Origin: Novosphingobium sp.
Lineage (GTDB): Bacteria > Pseudomonadota > Alphaproteobacteria > Sphingomonadales > Sphingomonadaceae
Direction of reading: 5' to 3'
Assembly (NCBI GenBank): GCA_027311705.1
Contig: DAICYJ010000144.1
Coordinates: forward strand, 1 to 34,263
DNA length: 34,263 nucleotides
The notes below the pieces were generated by a model. The model was not told where the DNA came from, ran no database searches, and saw nothing but the letters and a program-made list of their open reading frames with translations. Of this stretch, positions 15,976 through 25,501 are shown in pieces; position 1 is the stretch's first letter, and the number at the start of each line of letters is the position of its first letter. A program made the translations under genes and the position numbers.

Positions 15976-16722
15976 ATGATGCTCAACATCCATAACCTCT
16001 CCAACACCGTCGCCAGCAAGCCCATTCTCAAGGGCCTGTCGCTCACGCTCAATGCGGGCGAGATCCATGCGATCATGGGGCCGAACGGCGCGGGCAAGTC
16101 CACGCTCGCCTATACGCTGGGCGGACGTCCGGGCTATGAAGTGACCGGCGGCACGGTGGACTTCGACGGGCAGGATCTGCTCGCGATGGCCCCGCACGAG
16201 CGCGCCGCCGCCGGGCTGTTCCTCGGCTTCCAGTATCCGGTCGAGATCCCCGGCGTCTCCAACGTCCAGTTCCTGCGTGAGGCCCTGAATGCCCAGCGCC
16301 GGGCGCGGGGGGAGGCACCGCTTTCGGGCGGCGAATTCCTCAAACTCGCCAAGGAAAAGGCCGGCCTGCTGCGCTTCGACATGGACATGCTGAAGCGCCC
16401 GGTGAACGTCGGGTTTTCGGGCGGCGAGAAAAAGCGCGCCGAGATGGTGCAGATGGGCATCCTCGATCCCAAGCTGGCGATCCTCGACGAGACTGACTCC
16501 GGCCTCGATATCGATGCGCTGCGCATCGTCGGCGAAGGCATCAACACGATCATGCGCAAGCCCGATCGCGCGGTGCTGCTGATCACCCACTACCAGCGCC
16601 TGCTCGATTACGTGACGCCGGACTTCGTGCACGTGCTGGCCGGCGGTCGCATCGTGAAGTCGGGCGGGCCCGAACTGGCGCACCAGCTCGAAAGCGAAGG
16701 CTACGAGGCGGTGGCCGCGTGA
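15976..16722 (+). CDS. sufC: Fe-S cluster assembly ATPase SufC
   Basis: SufC is the soluble ABC-type ATPase of the SufBCD scaffold complex. The 248-residue protein carries Walker A GPNGAGKST (35-43), the Q-loop in GFQYP (Gln86), the signature SGGEKKR (148-154), Walker B LAILDE (167-172) followed by TDSGLDID, and the switch His205 in ITHY. All catalytic elements are present. Two adjacent ATG codons at 15976 and 15979 can serve as start; a GAAAG lies five bases upstream of the first. The stop overlaps the GTG of sufD (GTGA). It is one of the most confident calls in the window. Confidence 0.97.
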   Translation: MMLNIHNLSNTVASKPILKGLSLTLNAGEIHAIMGPNGAGKSTLAYTLGGRPGYEVTGGTVDFDGQDLLAMAPHERAAAGLFLGFQYPVEIPGVSNVQFLREALNAQRRARGEAPLSGGEFLKLAKEKAGLLRFDMDMLKRPVNVGFSGGEKKRAEMVQMGILDPKLAILDETDSGLDIDALRIVGEGINTIMRKPDRAVLLITHYQRLLDYVTPDFVHVLAGGRIVKSGGPELAHQLESEGYEAVAA

Positions 16723-17453
16723 CGGTCGCCACGCTTCCCACCCGCAAGGACGAGGCATTCCGCTACGCCGATGTCGGCGCGCTGGAAACGCTGTGGCCGC
16801 TGGCCTTGCAGCAGATCCACGTGCCCGCCGGCGCGAGCGATGTGCTGTCCATTGTCGCCGACTCCTCCGGACCAGAAGCGCGCGAAATCGAAATCGTGCT
16901 TGATGAGGGCGCGCAGTTCGATCTGCGCGTGCTGAACATCGCTGGCGCTTATGGTCGCATTGCCGTGACTGTCACACTGGGCAAGGGCGCGCGCTTCCAT
17001 CTGGGCGCGGCGCAGCTGGCCGGCGGCGACCAGACGCTGGAAGTGGTGACTGAAGTTATCCACGCCGAACCCGACGCTGTGTCTACGCAAGTTGTCCGCT
17101 CGGTGCTGGCGGGCCATGCGACCGGCACCTACCTTGGCAAGGTTGCTGTGGCGCGCGGAGCCAACGGCAGCGACGGCTCACAATCGATCCGCGCGATGCT
17201 GCTGGATCGCACCGCGACCGCCAACGCCCGCCCTGAACTCGAAATCTTCGCGGACGACGTCAAGTGCGCGCATGGCTGCGCCGTGGGCGAACTCGATCCA
17301 CAGGGCCTGTTCTACCTCGAATCGCGCGGGCTTCCGCCGGCTGAGGCCAAGAAGCTGATGCTGCAGGCCTTCATCGCCGAAGCCTTTGTCGGCGCGGCAG
17401 ACGAGGACGCCCTGACCGAAGCCGCGCTGAACGCGCTTGGGGCGCTGATATGA
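16719..17453 (+). CDS. sufD: Fe-S cluster assembly protein SufD (short form)
   Basis: SufD pairs with SufB and SufC to form the SufBCD scaffold and is needed for iron entry. The diagnostic C-terminal motif DDVKCAHG contains Cys183 and His185 (equivalent to E. coli His360), followed by LFYLESRGLPPAEAKKLMLQ. At 244 residues it is much shorter than E. coli SufD (423): most of the N-terminal helical domain is missing. Short SufD forms of this kind are usual in sphingomonads, so I do not regard it as broken. It begins with GTG overlapping the sufC stop and ends overlapping the sufS ATG (ATGA). Confidence 0.93.
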   Translation: MTVATLPTRKDEAFRYADVGALETLWPLALQQIHVPAGASDVLSIVADSSGPEAREIEIVLDEGAQFDLRVLNIAGAYGRIAVTVTLGKGARFHLGAAQLAGGDQTLEVVTEVIHAEPDAVSTQVVRSVLAGHATGTYLGKVAVARGANGSDGSQSIRAMLLDRTATANARPELEIFADDVKCAHGCAVGELDPQGLFYLESRGLPPAEAKKLMLQAFIAEAFVGAADEDALTEAALNALGALI

Positions 17454-18661
17454 CGGTCGCAACCCTCACCCGCACCGATGAATGGCCCGGCCTGCGCAAT
17501 GCCGACGGCAGCCGCTGGCACTACCTCGATACCGCCGCAACCGCGCAGAAGCCGCAAGTGGTGATTGATGCTGTCACCCGGGCACTCGGTGCGGATTACG
17601 CCACCGTCCATCGCGGCGTCTATACCCGCTCGGCCGAAATGACGCTCGGATATGAAGCGGCGCGGCGCAAGGTTGCGGCGCTGATCGGCGGCGATGAAAG
17701 TGAGATCGTGTTCACCCGCGGCGCGACCGAGGCGATCAACCTCGTCGCGCAAAGCTGGGGCGTGGCCAACCTGAAAGCGGGCGACCGCGTGCTGCTGTCG
17801 CAGCTGGAGCACCATTCGAACATCGTGCCGTGGCAGCTGATCCAGGATCGCACCGGGATCGTCCTCGACGTCTGCCCACTGACGGCGGACGGTCGGATCG
17901 ACCTTGATGCCGCCGAACGCATGCTGACCCCGGCGCACAAGCTGGTCGCCTTTGCCCATGTTTCCAACGTGCTCGGCTCAGTCCTCGATGCGCCGCGTGC
18001 CGTGGCCTTGGCGCATTCGGTCGGCGCGAAAATCCTGCTCGATGGCTGCCAGGCCGTTGCCCGCCTGTCAGTCGACGTGAAGGCTCTGGGCTGCGACTTC
18101 TATGCCTTCTCAGGGCACAAGCTCTACGGCCCCACCGGCATCGGTGCGCTGTGGGCGAAGGCCGACATCCTCGATGCCATGCCGCCGTGGCAAGGCGGCG
18201 GATCGATGATCGACCGGGTTTCATTCCAACGCACCACTTTCGCCCCTGCACCCCAGCGGTTCGAAGCGGGCACCCCCGCTATCGTCGAGGCGATAGCCTT
18301 CGGCGTGGCGGCGGATTTCGTGCAGCAGGCTGGCCTCGCCGCGATCCATGCGCACGAAACGGCGCTGGTGGCGCAGGCACGCGCCGCACTGTCGAAGTTC
18401 AATTCGCTAACGCTGTTCGGGCCGGAAGACAGCGCCGGCATCGTCAGCTTCGCACTGGAAGGCGTGCATCCGCACGATCTTGGCACGATCCTCGACGAGG
18501 AGAACGTGGCGATCCGCGCGGGACATCACTGCGCGCAGCCCCTGATGGAATACCTTGGCGTGCCGGCCACCGCGCGCGCCAGCTTCGGCATATACAGCGA
18601 TGAATCCGATGTGGCGGCGCTTGTGCGCGGCATCGAAAGGACGATGAGGATTTTCGGATGA
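17450..18661 (+). CDS. sufS: Cysteine desulfurase SufS
   Basis: A PLP-dependent group II cysteine desulfurase of 403 residues that takes sulfur from cysteine for Fe-S cluster assembly. Lys224 in SGHKLYGPTG forms the PLP aldimine, and the persulfide-forming catalytic Cys361 is in RAGHHCAQPLM, as in other SufS enzymes. The ATEAINLVA and EHHSN motifs of the class V aminotransferase fold are present. No sufE is seen in this operon; its usual sulfur-acceptor partner must be elsewhere or replaced. The start ATG overlaps the sufD stop, and the end overlaps the DUF59 gene start (ATGA, 18658-18661). Confidence 0.96.
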   Translation: MTVATLTRTDEWPGLRNADGSRWHYLDTAATAQKPQVVIDAVTRALGADYATVHRGVYTRSAEMTLGYEAARRKVAALIGGDESEIVFTRGATEAINLVAQSWGVANLKAGDRVLLSQLEHHSNIVPWQLIQDRTGIVLDVCPLTADGRIDLDAAERMLTPAHKLVAFAHVSNVLGSVLDAPRAVALAHSVGAKILLDGCQAVARLSVDVKALGCDFYAFSGHKLYGPTGIGALWAKADILDAMPPWQGGGSMIDRVSFQRTTFAPAPQRFEAGTPAIVEAIAFGVAADFVQQAGLAAIHAHETALVAQARAALSKFNSLTLFGPEDSAGIVSFALEGVHPHDLGTILDEENVAIRAGHHCAQPLMEYLGVPATARASFGIYSDESDVAALVRGIERTMRIFG

Positions 18662-19146
18662 ACGAGATCAGGATCGAGGAAGTCGAAGGCGTGGAACCGC
18701 CCCGCCGCGCCCGCGTGGAGGACGATATGCCCGATGTGGCGACCTCCCCGGAAACGGCCAGCGACAAGCTGGAACGCAAACGAGACTATCTCGAAGGCTT
18801 CCTTGCGGCCAAGCCCGAAGCCGGGCCAGAGGGTGAGCCCGGCGGCGACACTTATGAAGCCGTGATCACCGCTTTGCGCGAGATTTTCGATCCGGAAATT
18901 CCCGTCAACATCTACGACCTCGGCTTGATCTACGGCGTCGAAGTGGGTGAGGACGCGCACGTGGTGGTGACCATGACGCTGACCACGCCGCATTGTCCGG
19001 TCGCCGAATCGATGCCTGCCGAAGTCGAACTGCGCGTCGCCGCGGTGCCCGGCGTGCGCGATGCTGAAGTGAATCTCGTATGGGATCCGCCGTGGGACCC
19101 TGCCAAGATGAGCGACGAAGCCAAGCTCGAACTGGGAATGCTCTGA
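18658..19146 (+). CDS. DUF59/MIP18 family SUF assembly protein (SufT-like)
   Basis: A 162-residue protein with an acidic, disordered N-terminus (1-65) and a C-terminal DUF59 domain (about 66-162). The family motif is visible as FDPEIPVNIYDLGLIYGVEV, then TMTLTTPHCPVAESMP with the conserved Cys113, then VNLVWDPPWDPAKMS. Relatives (SufT, PaaD, MIP18) help mature Fe-S proteins, probably as carriers or adaptors. Its position between sufS and sufA supports that role. It is translationally coupled to sufS. Confidence 0.92.
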   Translation: MNEIRIEEVEGVEPPRRARVEDDMPDVATSPETASDKLERKRDYLEGFLAAKPEAGPEGEPGGDTYEAVITALREIFDPEIPVNIYDLGLIYGVEVGEDAHVVVTMTLTTPHCPVAESMPAEVELRVAAVPGVRDAEVNLVWDPPWDPAKMSDEAKLELGML

Positions 19147-19169
19147 AGCCTCCCCATATAGGTGACACC

Positions 19170-19538
19170 ATGACCACCCAGACCGCAACCAAGCCCGCCC
19201 GCCAGCGCCCCGCCGCGGTGATCCTCACGCCCAGCGCGGAGGCGCGCATTGCCGCGCTGATGGCCGATGCGCCCGCCGATGCCGTGGGCGTGAAGCTCTC
19301 CACCCCGCGCCGGGGCTGTTCGGGCCTCGCCTATTCGGTGGACTATGTGACCGAGGCGAACCCGATCGACGAACGGATCGACACGCCCGGCGGCGTTTTC
19401 TTCATCGACAGCGGATCGGTGCTGTACCTGATCGGCAGCACGATGGATTGGCAGGAGGACGATTTCACCGCCGGCTTCGTGTTCCAGAACCCGAACGCGA
19501 AGGGTGCGTGTGGCTGCGGCGAAAGCTTTACGGTTTAA
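19170..19538 (+). CDS. sufA: A-type Fe-S carrier protein (SufA/IscA/HesB family)
   Basis: A 122-residue A-type carrier that accepts Fe-S clusters from the SufBCD scaffold and passes them to targets. The three ligand cysteines of the family are present: Cys50 in RRGCSGLAY, and Cys114 and Cys116 in GACGCGESF near the C-terminus. A short disordered extension (1-17) precedes the core. The start is ATG 19170 with AGGTGA (19160-19165) just upstream. It is the last gene of the suf operon. The stop is followed by a six-base-stem hairpin (AGGAAG/CTTCCT) without a T-run and then the convergent EF-hand-like gene. Confidence 0.95.
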   Translation: MTTQTATKPARQRPAAVILTPSAEARIAALMADAPADAVGVKLSTPRRGCSGLAYSVDYVTEANPIDERIDTPGGVFFIDSGSVLYLIGSTMDWQEDDFTAGFVFQNPNAKGACGCGESFTV

Positions 19539-19544
19539 GGAAGC

Positions 19545-20483
19545 TCAGCCTTCCTGAAGAAACTGCAGCAGCGCCTGTTCCAGCGGATCGGCCTTGCCAT
19601 CGTCGTCGATTTTCGCGTTGAGCCAAAGCTTCTCGGGGCCGGTCACCGCCGCATCGACGCCTGCTTCAGCAGCGATATCGCGGCCCGGCTTTTCACCGAA
19701 TGCCACTTCGCGTGCCGCTGAGAAGAACCCGTCGCCATCGACTTTTGCCATGCGGCCAAAGAACCTGCCGATGTGGCTGGTGCGGTCGTTCATGAACACT
19801 TCGAGTTCGCCCGCACGTTCGCGGGTCAGGCCGTTCGCGCCGCGCCAGCCTTGCAGGTAATTGCCCACGCCCTGCACGAACAAGCGCTCCCAATCCGATG
19901 CGTTGACCGCGCCGAGCGTGGCGTCCTTGATGCGGAACAGCATTTCGGCCTCGGCCTTGCTCACCCGCGCCGGCCCGTCGCCGCCGCCGGCAAAGACCGC
20001 TCGGCGCAGCAGCTTGCATTCGCTGGCGGAAATGCACCCGGCATCGAGCGAACCGCCATCGCGCGTTGGCCCGGTGCCGAACACCACAGCGCGCTCGATC
20101 TGCACCAGTGCGTAAGCCCTGAGCCGGTCGGGCGCGCCCTGTGCCTTTTCCAGAATGCGGACGACGAGTTCCAGTTCGGTCATCGAATCGAGGCGGCCAT
20201 CGTGGTCCAGCCGGCTGATCAACCATTCGGCGGTTTCGTCGGAAACATAGCCTTTCGGCGCGCTGCCGTTGATCACGAATTCGCCCACGGCCTCGATCAC
20301 GAAGTCGGTCCATTCGGACGTCGCGTTCTTGACCAGATCGTTGATGACGAGGATCGCTTCGGCCTCGTCGGCGTCGATCACCCCGTCGGGCCAGGCCTGC
20401 CGGCGCAGCCCGATCACTTCATCGGCTGAGATAAACCCGTCGGCGGCAGCCTGTTCGGCAAGTGCGCGGAAATGCATCGACAT
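19545..20483 (-). CDS. EF-hand-like acidic-loop repeat protein
   Basis: A 312-residue cytosolic protein without signal peptide. It contains five or six loops of the form D-x-D-G-x-x-x-x-x-x-E: WPDGVIDADEAE (31-42), LDHDGRLDSMTE (92-103), a degenerate GGGDGPARVSKAEAE (167-181), VDGDGFFSAARE (248-259) and IDDDGKADPLEQ (292-303), with ADGFISADEV (14-23) near the start. These resemble calcium-binding EF-hand loops, set between amphipathic helices. I do not recognise a named family; TerB-like folds are another possibility. It converges with sufA and lies 64 bases from thrS on the same strand. Start at ATG 20483 has no good ribosome-binding site; ATG 20477 is an alternative. Calcium binding is inferred. 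Confidence 0.7.
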   Translation of the reverse strand: MSMHFRALAEQAAADGFISADEVIGLRRQAWPDGVIDADEAEAILVINDLVKNATSEWTDFVIEAVGEFVINGSAPKGYVSDETAEWLISRLDHDGRLDSMTELELVVRILEKAQGAPDRLRAYALVQIERAVVFGTGPTRDGGSLDAGCISASECKLLRRAVFAGGGDGPARVSKAEAEMLFRIKDATLGAVNASDWERLFVQGVGNYLQGWRGANGLTRERAGELEVFMNDRTSHIGRFFGRMAKVDGDGFFSAAREVAFGEKPGRDIAAEAGVDAAVTGPEKLWLNAKIDDDGKADPLEQALLQFLQEG

Positions 20484-20547
20484 AAAGGAAGGGTCCGGTC
20501 CACTGTGGTCGTGGTCGGACCCTACCGTAGCAGCACTTAATTCCGCG

Positions 20548-22542
20548 TTACGCGCGCAAGTCCGGCGGCGTCGCCTCGCTCTTCAAAAGCGCGATGGCAT
20601 CGGCCAGCGGCATGAAGCGCTGTTGTTGTTCGCCCAGCACCCGAATGGCCACGGTGCCTTCTTCGGCCTCGCGCTTGCCGACGACCAGCAGGAACGGCAC
20701 CTTTTGCAGCGAATGCTCGCGCACCTTGTAGTTGATCTTCTCGTTGCGAAGATCGCTTTCCACGCGGATGCCGGCCGTGCGCAGTTGCGCGGTGGCTTCG
20801 GTGGCATAGTCGTCCGCATCCGATACGATGGTGGCAACCACGGCCTGCACCGGCGCCAGCCAGGTCGGCAGCTTGCCGGCGAAGTGCTCGATCAGGATGC
20901 CGATAAAGCGTTCGTAGGAACCGAAGATGGCGCGGTGCAACATCACCGGACGGTGCTTCTCACCGTCCTCGGCCACATAGCCCGCATCCAGCCGTTCAGG
21001 CAGCACGCGGTCGGACTGGATCGTGCCCACCTGCCAGGTGCGGCCGATAGCATCGGTCAGGTGCCATTCCAGCTTGGGCGCATAGAAGGCGCCTTCGCCG
21101 GGCAGTTCTTCCCAGCCATATTCCGGCGTGGCCAGCCCTGCCTCAACCACGGCGGCGCGCAGCTCGGTCTCGGCCATGTCCCACATCTCTTCGGTGCCGA
21201 AGCGCTTTTCGGGGCGCAGCGCCAGTTTGATCGAATACGTAAAGCCGAAGTCCTTGTAGACCCGGTCGGCCAGCGCACAGAAGGCGCGCACTTCGTCGAT
21301 GATCTGGTCTTCGCGGCAGAAGATGTGCGCGTCGTCCTGCGTGAACTGGCGCACCCGCATCAGCCCATGCAGCGCGCCGTGCGGCTCGTTGCGGTGGCAG
21401 CAGCCGTTTTCATAGAGGCGCAAGGGGAGGTCGCGATACGACTTCAGCCCCTGCCGAAAGATCAGCACGTGCGCCGGGCAGTTCATGGGTTTGAGCGCCA
21501 TCCAGTCGGCGTCGCCCGAAATCACCGGGCCTTCGTCCTCGGTGTTCGGCACTTCGTCGGGGATGACGAACATGTTTTCGCGGTATTTGCCCCAGTGGCC
21601 CGATTGCTCCCACTGGCGCGCGTCCATCACCTGCGGGGTCTTCACCTCGCGATAGCCGGCACCGTCGATGGCGCGGCGCATATAGGCTTCCAGCTCGCGA
21701 TAGATGCGAAAGCCCTTGGGGTGCCAGAACACCGACCCGTGGGCTTCGGCCTGCAAGTGGAACAGGTCCATTTCCGCGCCCAACTTGCGGTGGTCGCGCT
21801 TGGCCGCTTCTTCCAGCCGCAGCATGTGCGCGTCGAGCTGCTTCTTGTTGAGCCAGCCGGTGCCATAGACGCGGCTGAGCATCGCATTGGCCTGATCGCC
21901 GCGCCAGTATGCGCCCGAAACTCGCGTCAGCTTGAACGCATTGGGATCGAGCTTGCCGGTGCTGGCCAGATGCGGACCCCGGCACATGTCGAGCCAGTCG
22001 CCGCCGGACCAATAGACCGTCAGTTCCTCGTCTCCCGGCAGTTCGGCGGCCCATTCGGCCTTGAAGGTTTCGCCCTGCTCGGTCCACCGCTTGATCAGGT
22101 CTTCGCGGCTCCACGCCTCGCGCTTCAGCGGCTTGTCCGCTGCGATGATCTTGCGCATCTGCGCTTCGATCGCGGGCAGGTCTTCCTCCGTGAACGGACG
22201 GTCTTTCGGCGCGAAGTCGTAGTAGAACCCGTCGTCGGTCGAAGGGCCGAATGTGATCTGCGTGCCGGGGAACAGCGCTTGCACTGCTTCGGCCAGAACG
22301 TGCGCGAAATCGTGGCGCACCAGTTCCAGCGCGTCTGCCTCGTCCTTCGCCGTGACTAGCGCGAGCTGCGCGTCGCCTTCGAAGGGGCGGGTAATGTCGA
22401 ACAACTCGCCATCTACGCGCGCGCCGATGGCTGCCTTGGCCAGGCCGGGGCCGATGGCGGCGGCAATGTCTGCCGGTGTGGTGCCGCGCGTGACTTCACG
22501 AACGGAACCATCGGGCAGGGTGATCTTCAGCAGTTCGGACAT
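20548..22542 (-). CDS. thrS: Threonine--tRNA ligase
   Basis: A 664-residue class II aminoacyl-tRNA synthetase that charges tRNA-Thr. The domains are in order: N-terminal TGS domain (about 1-62, starting [17 protein letters not shown]), the editing domain with the [11 protein letters not shown] region, the catalytic core with the zinc-binding [10 protein letters not shown] and class II motif 2 in [19 protein letters not shown], and the C-terminal anticodon-binding domain ending in [17 protein letters not shown]. The start is ATG 22542, where the TGS domain begins; the frame is open further upstream without family sequence. The 200-base gap to the divergent GGDEF-EAL gene includes a GC-rich hairpin in the thrS leader. 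No homologue of T-box elements is visible. Confidence 0.97.
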   Translation of the reverse strand: MSELLKITLPDGSVREVTRGTTPADIAAAIGPGLAKAAIGARVDGELFDITRPFEGDAQLALVTAKDEADALELVRHDFAHVLAEAVQALFPGTQITFGPSTDDGFYYDFAPKDRPFTEEDLPAIEAQMRKIIAADKPLKREAWSREDLIKRWTEQGETFKAEWAAELPGDEELTVYWSGGDWLDMCRGPHLASTGKLDPNAFKLTRVSGAYWRGDQANAMLSRVYGTGWLNKKQLDAHMLRLEEAAKRDHRKLGAEMDLFHLQAEAHGSVFWHPKGFRIYRELEAYMRRAIDGAGYREVKTPQVMDARQWEQSGHWGKYRENMFVIPDEVPNTEDEGPVISGDADWMALKPMNCPAHVLIFRQGLKSYRDLPLRLYENGCCHRNEPHGALHGLMRVRQFTQDDAHIFCREDQIIDEVRAFCALADRVYKDFGFTYSIKLALRPEKRFGTEEMWDMAETELRAAVVEAGLATPEYGWEELPGEGAFYAPKLEWHLTDAIGRTWQVGTIQSDRVLPERLDAGYVAEDGEKHRPVMLHRAIFGSYERFIGILIEHFAGKLPTWLAPVQAVVATIVSDADDYATEATAQLRTAGIRVESDLRNEKINYKVREHSLQKVPFLLVVGKREAEEGTVAIRVLGEQQQRFMPLADAIALLKSEATPPDLRA

Positions 22543-22583
22543 GCGGCACTTTCTAGCGGATTTGCCCGACGCTTTGGCAGAAA

Positions 22584-22612
22584 GCGGCGTCTGCCGGAAG
22601 GGCAGAAACCGC
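22584..22612 (-). promoter_or_regulatory. Hairpin in the thrS leader
   Basis: GCGG (22584-22587) pairs with CCGC (22609-22612) and TGCC (22592-22595) with GGCA (22601-22604), leaving a four-by-four internal loop and a five-base loop. An eight-base direct repeat GGCAGAAA occurs at 22576 and 22601. It lies about 40-70 bases before the thrS ATG. A regulatory role is possible but could be chance in GC-rich DNA. Confidence 0.25.
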
Positions 22613-22742
22613 CCGCCAGCGAACAGAAATCGAGGCCAGAACACCGAACAACACGCCGAATCGGACTTAATTTTGCATGTGACGGGTTTGTGAAATGACC
22701 GGCGACATCCGGTTAACCATCGCCGCCTAAGGCTTGCCCCCG

Positions 22743-24914
22743 ATGAAAACCAACCGATCCCAGTCGCTTGCACCGGCCTCCGGTGCCCCATTCAACCCGC
22801 TTGGGCCGATGGTCGTTCATGCGAAAAATGCGTATGACTATGTGGTTCACAGTTTCGAACGGCGGATCACCGGCGCACTTGTGCTGATCCTTGTCGGGAT
22901 GATCGGCCTGCAGGTCGTTTCGCAGCAGCGGGTGCTCGAATTGCGCGCGCAAACCGGCAGTTATCGCGAATCGATGGCGCAGTTTGATCAGGTCCGCAGG
23001 CTGGGCGATGCGGTCACGCGCTTCCGCCTTTCAGGGATCGCGCTCGTTGCCCCGGCGAGCGAGGCCGACGCCTTGCTCAAGCGTGACCAGTTGACCGACG
23101 CGGCCATCGCCATCGCCAACGGGATCAACGAAATTCGCGCGGTGGACGACCAGTCCTATCGCGCGGTCAGCGGTTTGCCGGTGTTCGCCCGGCTCGACGG
23201 GATGGTGGCGGAACTGCTTAATCCACAGCCGGGCCAGCCCTTGGCTCCAGCCGCGCGCGGCCGGCTGGAACGCTTCAACGCCAAACTCGAAGGCGGCGTT
23301 CAGTCGATCGACCAGGCGGTGACCGGGCAGCGCGACCGCGCCTTTGACAGCCTGAACGCGGCCGTCGATAGCTGGAACGTCATGATCGGGCTGGCGGGCG
23401 TGCTGACCATCGCGCTGGCGGCCGCGATCTGCTTCGACCTGTTGCGCAACATCTTGCCCGCCTTGCGCCGCATGCACGACGCGCTGCGCCAGCTGGCCAA
23501 CGGCGAACTGGACGTGGAGATCGAGCAATCGCGCCTGCACGAACTCAACGAGCTGTCGCAGGCGCTGGAAACCTTCCGCCAGCACGCCCACGCCGTGCGC
23601 GGGCTGGCCTATGCCGATCCGGCCACCGGCATGCCCAATCGCCGCGCCTTCGTGCAGCGGCTGGTCGCGATGCAGGCGGGCAAGGGCGTGGATACGGCCT
23701 GCGATCGCTTCGTCGTTATCCTCGCCGATGTGGATCGCTTCAAATACGTGAACGACGATTATGGCCACCCGGCGGGCGATCAGCTGGTCGGCCTGATCGG
23801 CGCGCGCATGGGCATGCTGCTCGGGCCGCAAGCGTTTGTGGCGCGGCTGGGGGGCGATGAATTCGCCGTCTGCCGGCCACTTGCCGATGGAGAATCCGCT
23901 GCTCGCCTCGCCAGCGATCTGGTCGCCGCGATGCGCGAACCGTTCGATCTCGGCCACTGCCAGATCGCGGTTACGTTGTCGCTCGGCCACGTCACCGCGG
24001 CGCGCTCCGACGATGCCCGTATGGCGGAACCATCGACCGAAACCGAATTGCTGCTGCGCGCCGATCTCGCGCTCTATGCCTCGAAACATGGCGGCCGCAA
24101 CTGCGCCACCGGCTTCACCGCCGAACACCTTGCCGAACACGAAATCGAACGCGCCCTCGAACGCGACTTGTGCGAGGCGTTCGACCGGGGCGAGCTGCGC
24201 ATGGTCTATCAGCCGATCCACGCCGTGGGCGGAGAGCCCGACGAGGTCGAGGCATTGGTGCGCTGGACCCACCCGCGCCACGGCGAAGTGCCGCCTTCGC
24301 GCTTCATCCCCGCCGCCGAACGCAGCGGGTTGATGGTGCCGCTGGGCCGCTGGATCTACGAACGCGCGCTTTCGGAATTGCGCGGCTGGCCGGGCCTGCA
24401 GATGAGCATCAACCTGTCGCCGTTGCAACTGCAGCAGGAAGGCTTCGTCGGCCAGTTCCTCGATTGCTGCCGCCGCAATGCGATCGATCCCCACCGGCTC
24501 TACCTCGAAGTCACCGAATCGGTCTCGATCGAGCGCAACCCGCGCGCTGTGCTCACGCTCGAACTGCTGCGCCAGTCGGGCTGCCGCATCGCGCTGGATG
24601 ATTTCGGCACCGGCTATTCCTCCCTCAGCCTGCTGCGCACGTTCCAGTTCGACCGGCTCAAGCTCGACCGGGCGCTGATCGGCAATCTTGCCACCGATCC
24701 CACATCGCGCGCGGTGTTCGATGCGGCCGTCACGATGGCGCTGCGCATCGGCGCCGAAGTGGTGGCCGAAGGGATCAGCGAGGCCGAACTGGTTGAGCCG
24801 GTGCGCGCGGCGGGCTGCACCCACCTCCAAGGCTACCACTATTCGCGCCCGGTCGAGGCTGATCAGGTCGCCGTCTATTACGGCAACATCATGCGCAAGT
24901 TGGCCAGCGCGTGA
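22743..24914 (+). CDS. Membrane GGDEF-EAL protein (cyclic di-GMP synthesis/breakdown)
   Basis: A 723-residue inner-membrane protein. A first membrane helix (about 43-60) and a second (about 213-232) flank a periplasmic helical sensor domain of about 150 residues. A HAMP-like linker (about 233-285) follows, then a GGDEF domain with intact GGDEF at 370-374 and an EAL domain with EALVRW from 503, NLSP, LEVTES and DDFG (619-622). Residues for diguanylate cyclase and phosphodiesterase activity are both kept, so it may make or degrade c-di-GMP; no RxxD inhibitory site precedes the GGDEF motif. Start is ATG 22743 with AAGG ten bases upstream. It is divergent from thrS. The sensed signal is unknown. 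Confidence 0.93.
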   Translation: MKTNRSQSLAPASGAPFNPLGPMVVHAKNAYDYVVHSFERRITGALVLILVGMIGLQVVSQQRVLELRAQTGSYRESMAQFDQVRRLGDAVTRFRLSGIALVAPASEADALLKRDQLTDAAIAIANGINEIRAVDDQSYRAVSGLPVFARLDGMVAELLNPQPGQPLAPAARGRLERFNAKLEGGVQSIDQAVTGQRDRAFDSLNAAVDSWNVMIGLAGVLTIALAAAICFDLLRNILPALRRMHDALRQLANGELDVEIEQSRLHELNELSQALETFRQHAHAVRGLAYADPATGMPNRRAFVQRLVAMQAGKGVDTACDRFVVILADVDRFKYVNDDYGHPAGDQLVGLIGARMGMLLGPQAFVARLGGDEFAVCRPLADGESAARLASDLVAAMREPFDLGHCQIAVTLSLGHVTAARSDDARMAEPSTETELLLRADLALYASKHGGRNCATGFTAEHLAEHEIERALERDLCEAFDRGELRMVYQPIHAVGGEPDEVEALVRWTHPRHGEVPPSRFIPAAERSGLMVPLGRWIYERALSELRGWPGLQMSINLSPLQLQQEGFVGQFLDCCRRNAIDPHRLYLEVTESVSIERNPRAVLTLELLRQSGCRIALDDFGTGYSSLSLLRTFQFDRLKLDRALIGNLATDPTSRAVFDAAVTMALRIGAEVVAEGISEAELVEPVRAAGCTHLQGYHYSRPVEADQVAVYYGNIMRKLASA

Positions 24915-25501
24915 ACGGAGACTGCTGAGTCCGCCAGAAACGGAAGTATCAGACCGTATGGACGTATACGATGTAAATTGCTGTTTTTAAAACACAAGGG
25001 AACAGGAATTGCGGCGCAGTTTACGCAATGTAATCACCGGTTATGGCTGGAAATCGAGCTTTTGCGAATGAGCGGTGCGGGGACATTCGTGTCTTCAGAG
25101 AGGCGATAGCTTAGCATTTGGCGTACCAGCCTGTCGAAGCAAAGGACCTCCCGCCTGACTTCGCGACCCGGGCCGGCGTAGCACTCCCACCTTCGTGGAG
25201 TTGCTGCAAGAGCATTTCCCGACTAAACGGTAAGAAATTCAATTGTGGTCGGGTGGAACGTTAGCGTGATCGACGGATTGCCATGTCGATACTCATGCCT
25301 TGAGCAGTTTCCGACCCGTCGGCTCCATCAGCCGTCGCAGCCTAGTGCGGTCATACCCTCGGCACCGAATTACGTCAAAATGACGGGAACCGACTTGATC
25401 CGGCGACATGGTCCCAATGATGTTTGCGCGCACTTGGTGCTCGATGCCGAAGGGACCTGGACCATTATCCGGGAAACCCACTCATTTTCAGATCATAAGG
25501 T
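24915..25501. other. Low-GC gap before the ATPase cluster
   Basis: These 587 bases separate the GGDEF-EAL gene from the P-type ATPase. Parts are clearly AT-richer than the surroundings (about 40 percent GC over 24961-25020 by my count). I see no tRNA, IS end or convincing terminator. A short plus-strand frame, 25380-25505 (41 residues from ATG, or 86 from GTG 25245), ends four bases into the ATPase gene. It lacks a good ribosome-binding site and any recognisable family, so I do not call it a gene. A five-base-arm hairpin (CCGAC/GTCGG, 25311-25322) is present. The change in composition suggests a junction of acquired DNA. Confidence 0.5.

Noticed and set aside
19539..19556. Short hairpin AGGAAG/CTTCCT between sufA and the convergent gene
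   Set aside because: Six-base stem with no T-run on either side; too weak to call a terminator.
23031..24839. A 602-codon minus-strand frame opposite the GGDEF-EAL gene
   Set aside because: It is a shadow of an intact two-domain enzyme; Arg/Gln/His-rich composition.
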